Below, in pieces: positions 33,421-43,829 of a DNA stretch of 64,000 nucleotides. The notes below the pieces were generated by a model that searched no databases, had not been told where the DNA came from, and was given only the letters and a program-made list of their open reading frames with translations. The first letter of the stretch is position 1. Each line of letters starts with the position of its first letter. The DNA lies in NCBI RefSeq assembly GCF_023898315.1, contig NC_064622.1, positions 277,999,503 through 278,063,502 of the forward strand. The letters are read 5' to 3'. Source of the stretch: Schistocerca nitens. Its lineage: Eukaryota > Arthropoda > Insecta > Orthoptera > Acrididae. Position numbers and translations under genes: made by a program.

Positions 33421-33537
33421 ACTATGCGACATAAGACATACTGTCAAAAGGAACTGCAACAAATACTTAAATAACCACGTAGCATCTCTTAACTAATAGT
33501 AAATATATAAACTTCATCATTATTTTCATCTGCAAAG
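33421..33537 (+). repeat. Right copy of the 117-bp target duplication of RTE-1
   Basis: Follows the (CAA)n tail directly; identical to 30022-30138 apart from one base. Confidence 0.95.
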
Positions 33538-34827
33538 AAAAACTTCATTATCATTACTATCATCACCTGCAAAGAAAAACTTCATTATCTATATTATCTA
33601 TATTATCATCACCTGTAAAGAAAAACTTTGTTATCCATATTAGGATATTCTGCATCACTATTCATCATCATTCATTATCATTTGCAAAAAAGTCACTTCA
33701 TTATTCATTATACAACTATTCATAGTATAGAATTTCTTATTTCTAGCATATTTCATCACTAAAACTAAGATGTGTACTTCTGTCTGACAGTCTGCATTAA
33801 TCGCCTCGTATTCTGAAAGAAAAAAATTAGATAAGACTGCTATCATACGATGTGTATAATATATTCTTGTTAATGCTTGTTAATTCTGATCCATTTACTC
33901 TTCGTGACGAGGTATAGCATCTTCTTTCGGTCATTCCGAAAGGTGAAATTCCCATTTCTGTTTAATGTATTTCTTTTACACGTTATTTCTTTCTGAAAAT
34001 GATGAATAAGGATTAATATCTTGCATTTAAATCACATACTCATTAAATAAAAGCTGGTTTCTAGTGATATAATTGAGCGTACAGCGTAGCATGACAGAAA
34101 ACGTAATATGTCAAAAAACATAGACAGTGTTCAGATGCAAAAATGTACACACAGAATATCACAATGTAGCAGCAAAAAAAAAAAAAAATATATATATATA
34201 TAGTCACGATGTTGAGATATCATAAGGCAAAATGTCAAAGTCAACTGGTGTTTGTTATATCTTAAAGATTACATAGTGCATACAAACAAAACAGTAAAAC
34301 AATCATACATACATAAAAAATGGAAAATGTGCACGGTCTGATGTGTAACAACAACAAATGCCTCTCTTTGTTCAGCTTGTATGTTGTGTAGTTGATAGAG
34401 GCGAGAGTTGAAGACTTTAATGGAGAAAGAATTTGATAAAATTAATATGTCACTAGATAGAATCGTATAATTGGTCATAAAATGTGTAAGTTCATCTGGA
34501 AAAATGTGCACGTTCTAATGTGTAACGACAAGAAAAGCGACCTGCTAACCTTACCTTGCCGGGCACTTGCCAAGAAAAAATACGATAATCGTAGTCACAT
34601 AAATATAATTGCATAAGTGGTCATAAATTGTGTAAGTTTATTTGGAAAAATGTGCACGGTCTAATGTGTAACGACAAGAAAAGCGACCTGCTAACCTTTC
34701 CTTGCCGGGCACTTGCCAAGAAAAAATACGATAATCATCAGTAAGTGTTCATGTGAATATAATTGCATAAGTGGTCATAAAAAAAATCAGGAAATGGCAT
34801 TACAGTGTGATAAATCATAAAGTATGT
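33538..34827 (-). other. gypsy 3' non-coding region, part 2
   Basis: AT-rich, no recognisable ORF. Contains short repeats of ACCTGYAAAGAAAAACTT (33530-33630), an A/TA run near 34170 and the ~150-bp tandem duplication at 34472-34785. Confidence 0.7.
34472..34785. repeat. ~150-bp tandem duplication in gypsy 3' region
   Basis: Units beginning TGGTCATAAA at 34472, 34618 and (partial) 34772, each containing GCGACCTGCTAACCTT and CCTTGCCGGGCACTTGCC. Confidence 0.92.
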
Positions 34828-36642
34828 TCATTCAATAAAAGGTTTGCCGTTGGAGACGTGGTGGTTCCCTTTGGTTTTTCTGGTTCTCAAAGTTTCGACG
34901 TGTACTACATTGGGGTGAAGAATGCTGCGAATTCGATATGGACCTGCATATAGAAGCTCAAATTTACTACATCTAGCTTTTCCTCTATTAGATAAATAAT
35001 GTGTGCGTACTAATATCTTCTGTCCAATATGAAAGTCACGGCGTGTACAAACCTGTTTTTGCTGTCTTCTCCGGCGCTCTGCGGCACGTTTGATGTTGTT
35101 CAGCGCAATGTCAATTATTTCATGGTGTCGTAGTCGACTAGATGTAGGAAAGGTTACTAATTCTTTAATTTTGTTAGGTGGTTCAACATTTTTCAGTATA
35201 ACAGATGGAGATAGCATTGTAGATTCATTTGGTATGGAATTAATTACATCCTGGAATGAGAGTATGTGTGTGTCCCAATCAATATGTTTTTTATGGCAGT
35301 ATATTCTACACAGTTTACCAATTTCTTTCATTAATCGTTCACAAGGGTTCGAAGAAGCATGGTACCTGGATATATAGATCGGAGAAATGTTTCTAGCTCG
35401 TAACATACGTGTCCATATAGCAGATCGAAACTGTGATCCATTGTCGGAAATTACTTGCAATACATGCCCTACATGAAATAGAAAATGTTTTACAAATGCT
35501 TTCGAAATAGTTTTACCAGTAGCTTTGCGTAACGGAGTGAAGGTAACAAATTTTGAAGTGAGTTCAACAGCGACAAAGATGTAGCAAAAACCTCTATTAG
35601 TTCTGGGAATCGGACCAAAAATGTCTACAGCGGCCATGTGTCTCAATTTAACAGGTACAATGGGATGTAATGGAGGAATATGTGAAGTCGTGTCTGATTT
35701 AGCTTTCTGGCAGATTTTACATGACGCTAAAACTCGTCGAATACGTTTCTCCATGTTGGTAAAATAACAGTTCTGTCTCAGTATAAGAAAACATTTTCTG
35801 GCTCCGTAATGTGCGTAACTTAAATGAGTATACCAGATTAATTTGTTAACAAGTTCGTCAGGAATGCATAATAACCAATTGTTGCTGTCAGGGTGAGAGC
35901 GGCGAAACAGAATGTTATTGCGTACAGTGTAATGGTTTCTAATGGTAACATTATTCCTATCTTGCCAAAGGTGTTTAATCCCTTTCCATACGTTGTCTTT
36001 ACTCTGCTCTTGTGCTATGTCTTGTAATGACGACGAAATGAAATTCTCAAATGCAACTTGTTGAATGTAGATGACGCTGAAATTTGCTTTGCATAAGTTG
36101 GTTGCGATGTCTTGCTGATTGTTGCTGAGAGAACGGGATAGTGCGTCTGCTATAATATTTTGTGTACCGGGAATGTGAACAATTGTAAAATTAAATTCCT
36201 GCAATTAAAGTTTCCATCTACTTAATCTGTCGTGTGTAAATTTAGCCGAAAGTAAAAACTGTATCGCTCTATGATCTGTGTAAACGGTAGTGTGTCTTCC
36301 ATAAAGAAAATGCCGAAATCACGTAAATGCCCAAACAACACATAATGTTTCAAGTTCTATAACAGAAGAATTTCGTTCAGCAGGTGACAGAATGCGACTC
36401 GCAAAGGCTATATTTTTAATTACTGTAGTGCCATCTTCTTCAATTTCCTGAAAAATGTGAACGCCTAAAGCGGTGTTAGAACAGTCGGTGGCAATGGAAA
36501 AATTTCTAGTAAGATCTGGGTGCGATAAAAGTGGTGCATTCAACAAAGCATATTTCAAATAACATTTTCGTGAACAAGATTCTGTGTATCTGAAATATTG
36601 CTTACGTTGCTGGAAGATGCAACCTGTACTGTATCTAGTCAA
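34828..36642 (-). pseudogene. gypsy pol remnant: RNase H plus integrase
   Basis: RNase H (36642-36150): SIATDCSNTALGVHIF (catalytic D), SVIELETLCVVWAF (E). It is broken by a TGA near 36317 and a TAA near 36206 before EFNFTIVHIPGTQNIIADAL. Integrase in the 458-codon frame 34828-36204: zinc finger H/H in HLSYAHYG and C/C in CKICQK; core MAAVDIFGPI (D), VISDNGSQF (D), NPCERLMKEI (E; I count 34 residues between the last two); GPY/F-like AGPYRIRSIL near the end. RT and protease are absent upstream, so the element needs enzymes in trans. Confidence 0.92.
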
Positions 36643-38169
36643 ATTCTATCTGATGTGCTATTATTTTCGGAAGGATGCTGTAGCATTTCAACTATTTGTA
36701 CTGTTCTGTTATTTCTTCCTGACGTATTACGTTCGGGATGATATCTAGTGTCTGGTTCATTCATGATAATATGTTGTCGTGGATGATTCTGCTGCTGATA
36801 AGACCGACTGTTATTAAACGTACGCTGAAAATTGTGCTCATTATTTTTACGTCTCTCATGATAGTCATTTCTATACGGTGCACTGCGATAGGAATTGAAA
36901 TAGTGTGTCTTCTGTACGTAGTTATTTCCTTGTTGCTTTGCGTTACTATTTGTTGGAGCTGATGCTATACGTGCACGCGGCGAAACATTAAAGCTTGGTT
37001 GACCTTGTGCATTACATTGTTGGTTAGGTATGCTAACCGGCTGGCTTTCATGCTGTTGCGGAGAAAAAACTCTATTGTCACCAAAATGTGGTACCTGTTG
37101 CTGATAATTTGACACATACTGATGATTAAAAATTTTTGTCTGTTATTAAAGTTCTCGTGGTTGTCATTTCTGGAGCGTCTAATGAAAAATTGTCACTTTC
37201 GGTAAAACTTGTCTTATCGGGTTTTCTTTACTCATTCTTAATCCTGGATAGAGCGATAGTTAAAGAGCTATTCAGGTAGATATAAAGGATAGTAGAAGAG
37301 AGGGCAGCAGTGCAGAAAACTAAAGATGAAATAGCACTACGGGGCCCTGTGTACGCTACGGCACATATTCATCGAAGCGTAATGAATCCCCTGAGGTCAA
37401 TTACGTGCTACAAATAAATTTTAGCTTTTGCATTACAGGCAATGGCGGTGAAAATTCAAAAACAAATTGTTGTATCCAAGCCAATGGTAGTTTCTGCATT
37501 ACACGAAATGCCGGTGAAAATTCAAAAGCAAATTGTCGTATCCAGTCGAAAGCGTGTACCTGTGCTCTGTCATTTTCAAATACCTTAGATTTTTTTACAG
37601 ATACAAATTGATTATAATCAACATTATCGTCACTGAATGTGTGAACAGGTTCACGATTGCATAAGAATCTGTTTGTCTGTACCTTTTCGGATTTTAAGTC
37701 GCGTAGTCTCTGTAAATTACCTAAATTATACTGGCTGTGTGAGTGTGACAAATGTTCGGAAGTGCCGTATGCTGTGACGTGTTATTGACTGAAATATTTT
37801 TTATCTCTTGCACTTCTTGCTGTAAAGTTGACAATTTTCTACGTAATGTATTATTGGACGAATCTATCTCACTGATCGTCTGCTGTAAATTTTGGAATTC
37901 AGGTGTTTGATTAAACGAAATCGGTGAAGTATCGTCTGATTTGCTGTCATTATTACTTTCGATAACATCAATACGACTGGCCAATTCATCATATTTTTAT
38001 AGTCAGTATTTTCATCTGTTCATCGTTTCTAGTGTCACAAGCATTAATTTGTTTTTGTATTTTACATATGGTTTCGTTCAATTTTTTAATGTCTGCTTTG
38101 ATGACATCGGGATCCTGTATTAGTTCTAATTGTTCAAGTCTGTCGGTCACTGTCTGAAAGTCTGCTGTG
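36639..38169 (-). pseudogene. gypsy gag, C-terminal two-thirds, frameshifted
   Basis: Continues the gag frame after the SINE: FQTVTDRLEQLELIQDPDVI, ADIKKLNETICKIQKQINA (coiled coil), a frameshift near 38000, ASRIDVIESNNDSKSDDTSP, then MSHSHSQYNLGNLQRLRDLK and a segment with a repeated FEFSP-VMQKL unit (37401-37751). The last part (36639-37115) is rich in Q, N, S and R (for example YQQQNHPRQH) and resembles an RNA-binding Gag tail without a CCHC knuckle that I can see. It ends where RNase H begins, marking the internal deletion. Confidence 0.7.
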
Positions 38170-38182
38170 TGTGTATCTGTTT

Positions 38183-38360
38183 GGCCGTGCGGTTAAAGGC
38201 GCTGCAGTCTGGAACCGCAAGACCGCTACGGTCGCAGGTTCGAATCCTGCCTCGGGCATGGATGTTTGTGATGTCCTTAGGTTAGTTAGGTTTAACTAGT
38301 TCTAAGTTCTAGGGGACTAATGACCTCAGCAGTTGAGTCCCATAGTGCTCAGAGCCATTT
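38183..38360 (+). mobile_element. tRNA-headed SINE, type B, inside gypsy gag
   Basis: Exact 13-bp target duplication TGTGTATCTGTTT (38170-38182, 38361-38373). Head GGCCGTGCGGTTAAAGGCGC, B-box GGTTCGAATCC, body CTTAGGTTAGTTAGGTTTAA and tail CTCAGAGCCATTT. It terminates the gag frame. Confidence 0.95.
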
Positions 38361-38373
38361 TGTGTATCTGTTT

Positions 38374-39658
38374 TTGATTTAAGATCGGAAATTTCATCAC
38401 GCAATTCGGTGTTCAACTGTTTGATAGTATTAATTTCGTCTGATACTGTAGCAATATTGTTGTCTACGTATGTTTTTGCTTTCGTAAACAATTTACGTTT
38501 ATCTTCCTGTCTCTGTGCGGTAATTGTTTCCATGACTTGTCGCTTTACTTTATTCTGTTCCTGTATGAATTTACGGAAACGCGTTTCACTGTTTTGTAGG
38601 TGATGATTAAAACGTTCGTCAATTTGACTGTTCTGATGGTCGAATTTCGCGTCTACTTTTGCATCCAGTGTGCGCGAAAGTTCTGCTGTCATAAATTTAA
38701 ACTCGTCGCGTAACTGTGTTGCGCTTTCAGAGCATTGTTTACCGACTGCACTAATTTCGTCTCTAAGTAATTCAGTTGTATCTGCATGTCTATTATTTAA
38801 TTCTTGTGCCACAGATCTAATTTCTTCACTACTTTTCCTAGCACAAGCCTTAATTTCCTCACGTAATTGTTCCTTAGTATCATGACACAGCGCGGTAACC
38901 GCTGTAATCTGTTCACTAAGCTGTCTGGAATTGTTGTCTAATTTTTGATTAAGGTTGTCATGTTTTTCATTAAGTTGTTTGAAATTTTCATTAAGGTTGT
39001 CTTGTTTTTCATTAAGTTGTTTGAAATTTTCGTTAAGGTTGTCTTGTTTTTCATTAAGTTGTTTGAAATTTTCATTAAGGTTGTCTTGTTTTTCATTAAG
39101 TTGTTTGTTCTGTTCACTAAGTTGTTTGAAATTGTCATTCTGTTGTAGCAATACTGCCATAATTTGAACCAAGCCAATATTACCTACTCTATTCTCTGTG
39201 CTGTTTGATGGCGTACCTGCAATTGTCACGTTTTGTGTAACCATTTGGTCATTCTGTGATTCACGAAAAGGTTTGCCAATCGGATGTGCACTGTTAGTCA
39301 CTACCTCGGAATCAAATAAATCTGACGTATTTTGACTACACTGTTCATTTTCGTTAGAAAAATTTGTCTGTTCATTACGTAAATTTTGCAAACCGGGTGT
39401 GTCAAGCTGGGCAGCGTTCATTGTAACAGAACGTCCCGCGTCATCAATTGTCGTTAAATTAATAGAGGACACAATTGAATTCGTTTGCTCATAATTAGCA
39501 TTAAAATCATTACTAGTGGTCGGTAGGCACTGATTGTCTGTAAATGGAGGATTGTCATCATTACACTGAGTGTCGCAAGTACTATCGGTCAAATTATTCG
39601 AGTCGGCTATTTCACTCATTACACATCGCGATGTACTGTTAACAGTTTTTCGCGGCAT
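38374..39658 (-). pseudogene. gypsy gag, N-terminal coiled-coil region
   Basis: Open frame from Met 39656-39658 (MPRKTVNSTSRCVMSEIADS) down to the SINE, about 430 codons. The first ~170 residues are polar (N, D, T, S rich). From about residue 170 it is a long predicted coiled coil with four 14-residue units (KQLNEKQDNLNENF), then heptad-like helices (EELREEIKAC, TTELLRDEIS, KRQVMETITAQRQED). Placement directly downstream of the 5' LTR and upstream of pol makes this Gag. No enzymatic motif. A coiled-coil N-terminus would serve multimerisation; that is inference. Confidence 0.8.
38949..39116. repeat. 42-bp in-frame tandem repeat in gag (4 units)
   Basis: Units starting TTAAGGTTGTCTTG at 38949, 38991, 39033 and 39075. 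The period of 42 bp keeps frame and heptad phase (14 residues = two heptads). Confidence 0.95.
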
Positions 39659-40063
39659 TTTTTTTTTTTTTACAAATCAGAATTAAGCACAAATGAAACA
39701 AGGGCAATGCAAAAATGCAACAAACACAATTACAACAAAGAGCAAAAAATTGCCGATGATCTGAGAAAGAAAGAGTGACAAATTAGTAAATGCGTTGCGC
39801 CAGATGCAAACTACATTTAAGTAAATAAGAGCAGATATATGACTACTTATCAGAAGATTCACAAAGAAATACGATCCTGGCCGGATGTCGCCAAGAGTAA
39901 ACTCCCCACAAAAATTAGTAATGTAATTGAACCTTATGTAACCTCCCAACAAAATTGGCTCTGAACAAAATTGGCTCCCATTTATAATCTGTGTGCAGAA
40001 ATGCATTCACATTTAACGTTCCCACAAAATTCTCTTCTCATTTTAATGTTAAGTTCGAAACAG

Positions 40064-40081
40064 AAAAATTCCTAAACACCA
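40064..40081 (-). promoter_or_regulatory. Candidate tRNA primer-binding site
   Basis: On the minus strand TGGTGTTTAGG begins a few bases inside the 5' LTR. TGG is the complement of a tRNA CCA end. The tRNA is not identified. Confidence 0.5.
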
Positions 40082-40086
40082 AAATA

Positions 40087-40667
40087 ATAAAAAAAATTCA
40101 GTAACCTGGTAAATTTTATGACGACAGCCACGCTTCGCCTCGGCCCTGTATTCTGAATTTAAAAAAAAAGGCAAAAATTCTTATCTCAATAAAAACTGCA
40201 AATATATCTGCTCTTACATAAAAATTTTCGGCACAGCTCCGTGCAATGCTGGCCTTTGCTTTGTGACTCGTGAAAGGAATTAATTATTCATTGGATACAA
40301 TCTTTAAATTGAAATGAATGCTTTTTTTAAATCACTTTATATTATGAAAATAATTATTGCGGCATTTTTTAAAAAAGAAATTAAATGACAATTAATATAC
40401 ATTACTAGATATGCGCAAGGCTGCTTCTTTACCTTCTACAACAATACTCATCCTCCAGAGTCCTGACCAGAGTCCCGAGCAGAGCAGACAGCCGACACGC
40501 GCCGACTACCGCCGACTCACGCAGACTACTCAAGACTACTGTCGACACGCACAGACAAGCGCAGACTAGCGACAAGCAACAACTAACGACATACTGCTCT
40601 CTGGTCAGAGACTATCCTATGCCTTGCCTATTGCAGGCAGCGCATATAGCGCATACCTCACCTCTTA
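40087..40667 (-). repeat. gypsy 5' LTR
   Basis: 581 bp, closely matching 27402-27983. Its outer end reads CTCTTAAC instead of CTCTTACA, so the terminal dinucleotide is altered or lost. Confidence 0.9.
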
Positions 40668-41290
40668 ACCTACACCCTGCCATCGGATCACCACATTGTG
40701 CACCGTGATTCGTCACTCCACACAACGTTTTCCCACTGTTCAATCGTCCAACGTTTACGTTCCTTACACCAAGCGAGGCGTCGTTTGGCATTTACCGGCG
40801 TGATGTGTGGCTTATGATCAGCCGCTCGACCATGAAATCCAAGTTTTTTCACTTCCCGCCTAACTGTCATAGTACTTGCAGTGGATCCTGATGCAGTTTG
40901 GAATTCCTGTGTGTGGTCTGGATAGATGTCTCTCTATTACACATTACGACCCTCTTCAACTGTCGGCGGTCTCTGTCAGCCAATAGACGAGGTCGGCCTG
41001 TACACCTTTGTGGTGTACGTGTCCCTTCACGTTTCCATTTCACTATCACATCAAAAACAGTGGACCTAGGGATGTGTGGAAATCTCGCGTACAGACGTAT
41101 TACACAAGTGACACCCAATCACCTGACCACGTTCGAAGTCCGTGAGTTCCTCGGAGTGCCCCATTCTGCTCTCTCACGATGTCTAATGATTATTGAGGTC
41201 GCTGATTCGTGGCAGTAGGTGGCAACACAATGCACCTAAAATGAAAAAGTGTGTTTCTGGGGGTGTCTGGATTCTTTTGATCACATAGTG
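40668..41290 (-). mobile_element. Tc1-type transposon fragment (Tc1-D), 5' half
   Basis: The right end GGATTCTTTTGATCACATAGTG is the TIR also seen in Tc1-E (46174-47787), and the sequence is collinear with Tc1-E up to the gypsy LTR. The other half is not on the far side of the gypsy element. Confidence 0.85.
40690..41164 (-). pseudogene. Tc1-D transposase, N-terminal half
   Basis: Met at 41162-41164. HTH segments: IPRSTVFDVIVKWKREGTR, TGRPRLLADRDRRQLKRVV, TVRREVKKLGFHGRAADHK, WCKERKRWTIEQW; first catalytic aspartate in VVWSDESRCTMW. Minor frameshifts. Truncated by the gypsy LTR. Confidence 0.8.
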
Positions 41291-41785
41291 TGTATAGGAC
41301 TATGCGTACGGAGCGGTTTAAAGTGGAACTGCCCTGTAAAACGAATTCCAGGCAAGGCAGATGCCAAACATTACAAAACCCTCGTTCAACCAATACTTCA
41401 ACAGCGCTTGTCAGTGTGGGATCCGAGCCACATATGACTGATAGAGGAAATAGAGAAAATCCAAAGAAGAGCAGCGCATTTTGTTAGAGGTTCATTCAGT
41501 AGGCTCGAAAGCGTCACCGAACTGCAGTGGCAGACGCTGCAAGAGAGGCGTTTTGCGTCATGGTGTGATTTACTGTTGAAGTTCCCAAAGCGTACGTCCT
41601 TGGAAGAATCAAACAATATATTGTTTACTCCTACGTATGTCTGGGATAAAGAACAAAATGAGATTAGATCTCACAAGGATTCTTACCAGCAGTCGTAATT
41701 CCCGCGAACATTTCGCGTCTGTAACAGGAAAAGTATCCTCCGCCTCACACCGTAAAGTGACTAACAGAGTACAGACATAGATGCA
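41291..41785 (+). mobile_element. LINE-J 3' fragment
   Basis: Matches the 3' third of LINE-J: IEEIEKIQRRAAHFV, RLESVTELQWQTLQERR, and the LFTPTYVWDK block, ending in CAGACATAGATGC, a decayed (TAGATG) tail. Several frameshifts. Confidence 0.8.
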
Positions 41786-42239
41786 AACGTGTCTTTGCCC
41801 TATCATCGAGGTCTGAATGACGTCAGTTTTTAACAAGATGTGCAGGCCACCGATTCTATGCCCAGCCAGGTTAGAGTCACTGCTGCTGCCACAGGTGTAC
41901 TAAATTTCGCTCCATGACTGCACAAATCACATACAATTTAAACACGTTTCTTCCAATATTACTGTATACGTACAATAAGTAAAAATTTTATTTACTGTCT
42001 TTCCTGTTGCAAGTTTTATGCCCAGTAGTGTAATTAGAGGAAAGCCTCCATATGGTCGATGATAGATTACGTACCACAATCGGAGAAAAAAGTAGATCTG
42101 TCACGTTAACTGTGGAGGATAACTTTCGTCCTTGGAGATTAGAAAGAAAAAAATATAAGAGTGGTATCAGGGAACTGCAGCAGCTTCCGCCATGGTAAGG
42201 TCACATAATGAGTTCCACTTTTTACATGTAACGGGTTGC
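41786..42239. other. Mostly unassigned; possible start of the next transposase remnant
   Basis: Nothing clear before about 42100. Confidence 0.4.
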
Positions 42240-42830
42240 TTTAGGACGTTCAAACTGCACGGTTGGCCGCCGGGTATCACGGGCATTAATATGCGCACGC
42301 GCCTTTGGTTCAGCGACAAAGCCCAGTTTCATTGGGATGGGTTCGTCAATTAGCAAAATTGGCGCATTTGGAGAACTGAGAATCCGCATTACGAGAACGT
42401 TTTGGAAGATGATTTCACCCCATTATCCGAAGTGAGCGTGATTTCGACAAGATGTGGTTCATGCAAGACGGAGCTCGACCCCATCGAAGCAGGAGAGTGA
42501 TGTCCTGGAGGGGCACTTTGGGAACCGCATTCTGGCTCTGGGGTACTCAGAGGCCACTGGCATGGGCCTCGATTGGCCGCCGCATTCTCCGGATCTGAAC
42601 ACACGCGACTCCTTTTTGTGGGGCTATATTAAAGGCAATGTGTACAGCAATAACCCCAAAACCATTGCTGAGCTCAGAACTGCCATCCAGGAGGTCATCG
42701 ACAGCATCGATGTTCCGAAACCTCAGTGGGTCATGCACAATTTCGCTATTCGTCTGCGCCACAGTATCGCCAATGATGGCAGGCATATCGAACATGTCAT
42801 AACACAAATCCGAATATCAGTAGTGACGCT
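42240..42830 (+). pseudogene. IS630/DUF4817-type transposase, C-terminal part
   Basis: Broken frames read RLWFSDKAQFHWDGFVN (first catalytic D; the following E is now K), NWRIWRTENPHYENVLED, DKMWFMQDGARPHRSRR (second D), LDWPPHSPDLNTRDSFLWGY (third D region), IKGNVYSNNPKTIAELRTAI, MHNFAIRLRHSIANDGRHIE and HV at the end. Two or more frameshifts. Same superfamily as 26945 and 21702; whether it is the missing half of 26715-27401 is untested. Confidence 0.75.
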
Positions 42831-43829
42831 TACATGTTGCATAAAGTGTGTGCACGCCGTAATTTGCAACTAGAGTGAATGTCAACGTGAACAATGCGAC
42901 AGCAGAGCTCCAAGCGGACAGAAAGCTACACTTCTGGTACTATGTTACGTGGGTGACAATCGTGGCGTTTATATTGATTTGTTACATACTTTTTACCATA
43001 ATGAGCGTATGTATGACTATAAAACTTCATCGAAATTGTCTTTCTTTACGTTCCTAAGGCTCTAGGAGGTATGAAACAGTACATTACAGGAGAGTTTATT
43101 TACGATTCTCTTGTAACTTACGGATATTCAATGAATAATGACGTTTTCTTGTATAAACAAAAAATGGTGGTTAATGATCAGAAGACATGACCTTTTTCAG
43201 AAAGACGTCGTAAATTTACATAACAATGTGAAGTTTTCCTCACTACCCTCCCTGTCAGACATTGATGAATAGAGCCACTTTCCTCCAGATGGGATAGTAA
43301 GCTTCCCAGTTGGGGGATCGGGGAAGGTAATGCTATAAGCTTCAAATTTTATGTCTACCATACCAAAAAAGTTACAATGATACTAATATTTAAACATTTC
43401 CCTTAATGTATGATATTTAATTAAATTATATATAAGTACTAAGTACATCTAGAATTAATTACTTATCTTAAAGAATAAATTTAAGACCATCAATAAAATA
43501 TTTCATGCAATAACTTACATTTCTAGCAAACTAATACGTCAAGGATTTTTTACATCATATCTGTTCATGACATCAGCAATGAAAGTTTCTGTGCATTCCC
43601 GATCCCCTTTTGTTGACACCTTCACACACGTTTGAAGTGTGTCCTGACACATCCTGTTTCTGAGTTTTGTCATCGTCTTATTCACTGTGCTGAATTACCT
43701 TCCTTCCGTGGACGTGTAAAATACTTTTGCCTAGCAATAGTGGCAGGTAACAAATAGCATACATCCAGCGCTGAGGACATGGTTCAATAGCCGTGTAAGA
43801 ACGAAGTTGCTACGGAGAAAAAGAAACCT
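42831..43829. other. Unassigned AT-rich sequence
   Basis: A 60-codon frame at 42875-43057 with a hydrophobic stretch (TWVTIVAFILICYILFTIMS) has no supporting context. Nothing else recognised. Confidence 0.45.

Larger units (their letters stand above)
27402..40667 (-). mobile_element. Ty3/gypsy LTR retrotransposon, 13.3 kb, non-autonomous, with RTE and SINE inserted
   Basis: Two near-identical ~581-bp LTRs bracket it. In the element's own (minus) direction: 5' LTR 40667-40087, candidate PBS, gag 39658-36639, RNase H and integrase 36642-34828, a long non-coding 3' region with tandem repeats, candidate PPT, 3' LTR 27983-27402. Protease and RT are missing: Gag C-terminal sequence runs straight into RNase H. 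The order RNase H then integrase places it in Ty3/gypsy. It carries an RTE (30139-33420) and a SINE (38183-38360). Outer flanks differ (IS630-type left, Tc1 right) with no visible target duplication. Confidence 0.92.

Noticed and set aside
26715..42830. Idea that 26715-27401 and 42240-42830 are two halves of one IS630-type transposon split by everything between
   Set aside because: Same superfamily and strand, but the intervening Tc1-D and LINE-J fragments do not read as clean nested inserts and no matching right TIR was found; left unproven.
42875..43057. 60-codon frame with a hydrophobic helix
   Set aside because: AT-rich DNA easily yields hydrophobic frames; no start context, homology or neighbour supports a membrane protein.
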